From Oleispira sp963933055 (lineage in GTDB: Bacteria > Pseudomonadota > Gammaproteobacteria > Pseudomonadales > Oceanobacteraceae), in the NCBI GenBank assembly GCA_963933055.1, contig CAWVSY010000091.1, forward strand, positions 1 through 7,149: 7,149 nucleotides of DNA. Reading direction: 5' to 3'. The stretch's first letter is position 1. Each line of letters begins with the position of its first letter. Under the pieces are notes generated by a model. It worked only from the letters and a program-made list of their open reading frames with translations, was not told where the DNA came from and did no database searches. Below, piece by piece: positions 5,022-7,149 of the stretch. Both the position numbers and the translations under genes were made by a program.

Positions 5022-6209
5022 GTGAACCTTCCAGCAAACACCCCAATCAACATCCTTGGCAATATCAGCAAAGAACAATTCCTCAAAGAATACTGGCAGA
5101 AGAAGCCATTACTCATTCGCCAAGCGTACCCAAACTTCGAGCCACTAATTCCTGCTGACGAACTGGCCGGCATGAGCCTAGAAGAAGAAATTGAATCTCG
5201 CATTATTATGGAAAACGGTCCTGATTCGCCCTGGCAGCTGATGAGTGGGCCATTCGAAGAAGAAACCTTTGGCAGCTTACCAGAAGACAAATGGACGCTG
5301 CTTATTCAAGGTGTTGATCAATGGGTGCCAGAAGCCGCTGATTTACTGCAAGACTTCAACTTCATACCCAACTGGCGCATAGACGACCTCATGATTAGCT
5401 TCGCCACAGACGGCGGCAGCGTAGGCCCTCATTACGACCAATACGATGTTTTCCTTCTACAAGCCGAAGGTCAGCGTGAATGGCGCATCGGTCAAATGTG
5501 CAGCGAACAAGACGACTTCCTAAAAGAAACTAAACTGCGCATATTATCGCAATTTGAAGAAACTGAGCGCTGGGTACTCGAACCAGGAGACATGCTCTAC
5601 CTTCCGCCTCGTCTAGCGCATTACGGCATTTCGCAAGGTAACTGCCAAACGTACAGCATCGGATTTCGCGCCCCTAGCCAAAGTGAACTCATGCACAGCC
5701 TAGTCGACCAGATCGATGCCAGCAGCAACGAAGATCAACGCTACGGTGATCCTGAATTAGCATTACAAGAACACAGCGGCGAGATCAGTGAAGCAGCGCT
5801 GCAACAAGTGCGTGAATTCATGACCAGGGCACTAGCAGACCCGATCTTATTAAGCGATACCATTGGCAAGTTAATGACCGAGCCAAAATACGACCAAGAA
5901 CACTCGGATGAGGACCAGAAAAACAAGGAATCTTACCAAATAAGTGACCTTAAGTATGATCTTCAAGCCATTGATATACAAAGAGAACTTCACTCTAGAT
6001 TTGCCTTTAATAGCCGTGAAAACAGCCACAGCTTTTATGCGGGCGGCAAGGTCTACCCGATCACCGAAAACAGCCTTGGCTTGGCACAATACCTAACCAA
6101 GCAACGCCAATATAACGGTAAAGAATTACAAGTGTTCAGCGAAGATAGAGACAATGGAAAACTGCTGCTAAACTTGTGGCAAGACGGGCATTTTTTTAGC
6201 GGCGAATAA
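5022..6209 (+). CDS. roxA: Ribosomal protein uL16 arginine 3-hydroxylase RoxA (YcfD), JmjC/cupin oxygenase
   Basis: RoxA is a 2-oxoglutarate and Fe(II)-dependent oxygenase that hydroxylates Arg81 of ribosomal protein L16 in E. coli, near the peptidyl transferase centre. The protein has 395 residues (E. coli 373). EYWQKKPLLIRQA opens the fold, and DELAGMSLEEEIESR and WRIDDLMISFA are family blocks. GPHYDQYDVF gives iron ligands His137 and Asp139, and PPRLAHYGIS gives the third ligand, His200. YSIGFRAPS follows, then a helical dimerisation region and a C-terminal winged-helix-like part ending WQDGHFFSGE. A charged Asp/Glu/Lys-rich stretch near residues 287-307 probably accounts for much of the extra length. 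GTG 5022 is chosen because an in-frame stop lies at 5001-5003 and no ATG precedes the conserved part; its ribosome site (GGTAA) is weak. Oxygen, iron and 2-oxoglutarate dependence are known for the family. Confidence 0.93.
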   Translation: MNLPANTPINILGNISKEQFLKEYWQKKPLLIRQAYPNFEPLIPADELAGMSLEEEIESRIIMENGPDSPWQLMSGPFEEETFGSLPEDKWTLLIQGVDQWVPEAADLLQDFNFIPNWRIDDLMISFATDGGSVGPHYDQYDVFLLQAEGQREWRIGQMCSEQDDFLKETKLRILSQFEETERWVLEPGDMLYLPPRLAHYGISQGNCQTYSIGFRAPSQSELMHSLVDQIDASSNEDQRYGDPELALQEHSGEISEAALQQVREFMTRALADPILLSDTIGKLMTEPKYDQEHSDEDQKNKESYQISDLKYDLQAIDIQRELHSRFAFNSRENSHSFYAGGKVYPITENSLGLAQYLTKQRQYNGKELQVFSEDRDNGKLLLNLWQDGHFFSGE

Positions 6210-6223
6210 GGCACCGATTAAGC

Positions 6224-7147
6224 ATGGAAATCAGTATCGTTAAATGGGAAAACGCAGAATCAAGCCTGCGTTTAATCCGACAAAGAGTCTTCATTGAAGA
6301 ACAAAACGTCCCAGAAGATTTAGAATGGGATAGCTTAGATAAGCAAGCCATTCACATCTTAGGGAAAGAAGGAAATCACCCTGTTGCTTGCGCACGCCTA
6401 GTCAAAGATCAAATACTTGGCCGAGTGGCTGTATTAAAGGATTATCGCGGACACGGCTGGGGCGATCGTTTAATACACGCGGCAGAGCAATACCTACTGG
6501 AACGAGGCAAAGCAAGACTCAGCCTGTCAGCGCAAGCAAACAGCTACCCCTTCTACTTTAAAAACGGCTATCGCCACGATGAAGAAATGGTCTGGGATGC
6601 GGGCATTCCTCACCTTAAAATGACGAAAATTTTAAGCCGCCCCAACCCCGCGAGCAAAACCTATTTATTGGGTGAAGACCAAGAAAACCATTATAGCGAG
6701 CAAGCCGTCGCAGCACCGGCATGGTTTCAAATAGCCAGCAGCCAAGCGCGCAGAGAAATAGAAATTCAAATTAAAGACCTTGCACATCCGGTCTTTAATA
6801 ATACAAATTGCTTAGACAATATTCAGAGATTTATTCGTGAATCTCAGCAACGAAAAGTACGAATATTGATCAATCAAGAGATTCCGGGATTATCTGAACA
6901 CCCTCTTATTCAGCTGCAGCAACGAATGAGCAGTCGGATTCAAATTCGCTGCATCAAAATGAAATCAGATGGTGATAATTATGGCAATCACATTGTATTT
7001 GATAGCAGCGGGCACCTTAGGTTTGATTATAAAAGTACTCGATGCTGTTTTGATGATCGCCTAAATGCAAAGCGATATAAGGATGGTTTTCAGCAGAATT
7101 GGGAGAAATCGAAACAGTTAATTGAAGGACGAACACTGAGAATTTAA
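6224..7147 (+). CDS. GNAT-family acetyltransferase with an extra C-terminal domain
   Basis: Residues 1-135 form a GNAT N-acetyltransferase domain. VFIEEQNVPEDLEWD (22-36) is the N-terminal block typical of ElaA/YjcF-like GNATs. RVAVLKDYRGHGWG (67-80) is motif A, whose Arg-Gly-His-Gly-Trp-Gly loop holds the acetyl-CoA pyrophosphate, and YPFYFKNGY (108-116) is motif B. The acceptor is unknown. Residues from about 150 to 307 form a second domain: an alternating strand/helix pattern with VRILINQE, IQIRCIKM, HIVFDSSGHLRFDY and a final helix DGFQQNWEKSKQL. Its layout recalls half of a phospholipase D-like fold, but no HKD catalytic motif is visible; that likeness is my inference. It probably matches an uncharacterised domain found after GNATs in pseudomonads. 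The ATG follows roxA by 14 bp with AAGG at 6208-6211 (12-nt spacing), so it is likely co-transcribed with roxA. The frame is complete, ending two bases before the window edge. Confidence 0.85.
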   Translation: MEISIVKWENAESSLRLIRQRVFIEEQNVPEDLEWDSLDKQAIHILGKEGNHPVACARLVKDQILGRVAVLKDYRGHGWGDRLIHAAEQYLLERGKARLSLSAQANSYPFYFKNGYRHDEEMVWDAGIPHLKMTKILSRPNPASKTYLLGEDQENHYSEQAVAAPAWFQIASSQARREIEIQIKDLAHPVFNNTNCLDNIQRFIRESQQRKVRILINQEIPGLSEHPLIQLQQRMSSRIQIRCIKMKSDGDNYGNHIVFDSSGHLRFDYKSTRCCFDDRLNAKRYKDGFQQNWEKSKQLIEGRTLRI

Positions 7148-7149
7148 AC

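Noticed and set aside
5000..5290. Minus-strand 96-codon frame over the start of roxA
   Set aside because: It lies opposite the conserved roxA N-terminus and encodes no recognisable protein. The other minus-strand frames inside purB and roxA are rejected for the same reason.

Overview
The window is a chromosomal segment of a gammaproteobacterium. The gene order rluE - nudJ - mnmA - hflD - purB - roxA (ycfD) is the order known from Escherichia coli and its relatives. The moderate GC content, the GTAG-headed REP-like palindromes and the acetyltransferase gene after roxA suggest a marine member of the Oceanospirillales/Pseudomonadales. That placement is inference; the genus cannot be read from the sequence.

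Layout. Positions 1-306 are a divergent intergenic region. At its left edge a Shine-Dalgarno sequence and ATG on the minus strand look like the first seven codons of a divergent gene. Two related imperfect palindromes and a strong extended -10 promoter for rluE follow, with a hairpin at the predicted 5' end of the rluE transcript. Positions 307-3298 hold four tightly packed plus-strand genes: rluE (23S rRNA pseudouridine synthase), nudJ (Nudix phosphatase), mnmA (tRNA 2-thiouridylase) and hflD (membrane-associated regulator). purB (adenylosuccinate lyase) follows after a 61-bp gap with a possible promoter of its own. Positions 4728-5021 are non-coding and mostly filled by an array of inverted REP-like palindromes, including two identical 79-bp units in exact tandem and a degenerate third unit. 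roxA (ribosomal protein L16 arginine hydroxylase, GTG start) and a GNAT acetyltransferase with an extra C-terminal domain (6224-7147) complete the window; they are 14 bp apart and probably co-transcribed.

Theme. Three genes modify the translation machinery: RluE acts on 23S rRNA, MnmA on the tRNA wobble uridine and RoxA on ribosomal protein L16. purB belongs to purine/AMP synthesis, and nudJ may act on thiamine precursors or nucleotides. All seven complete genes are intact, with family-typical lengths where a comparison is available, and catalytic motifs are present in the five recognisable enzymes and the acetyltransferase. The one visible departure is an Arg in place of the usual Gly in the NudJ Nudix box.

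No strong evidence of a wholly new system was found. The most notable items are the recent-looking REP tandem duplication between purB and roxA, the little-characterised C-terminal domain of the acetyltransferase, and the structured rluE leader.
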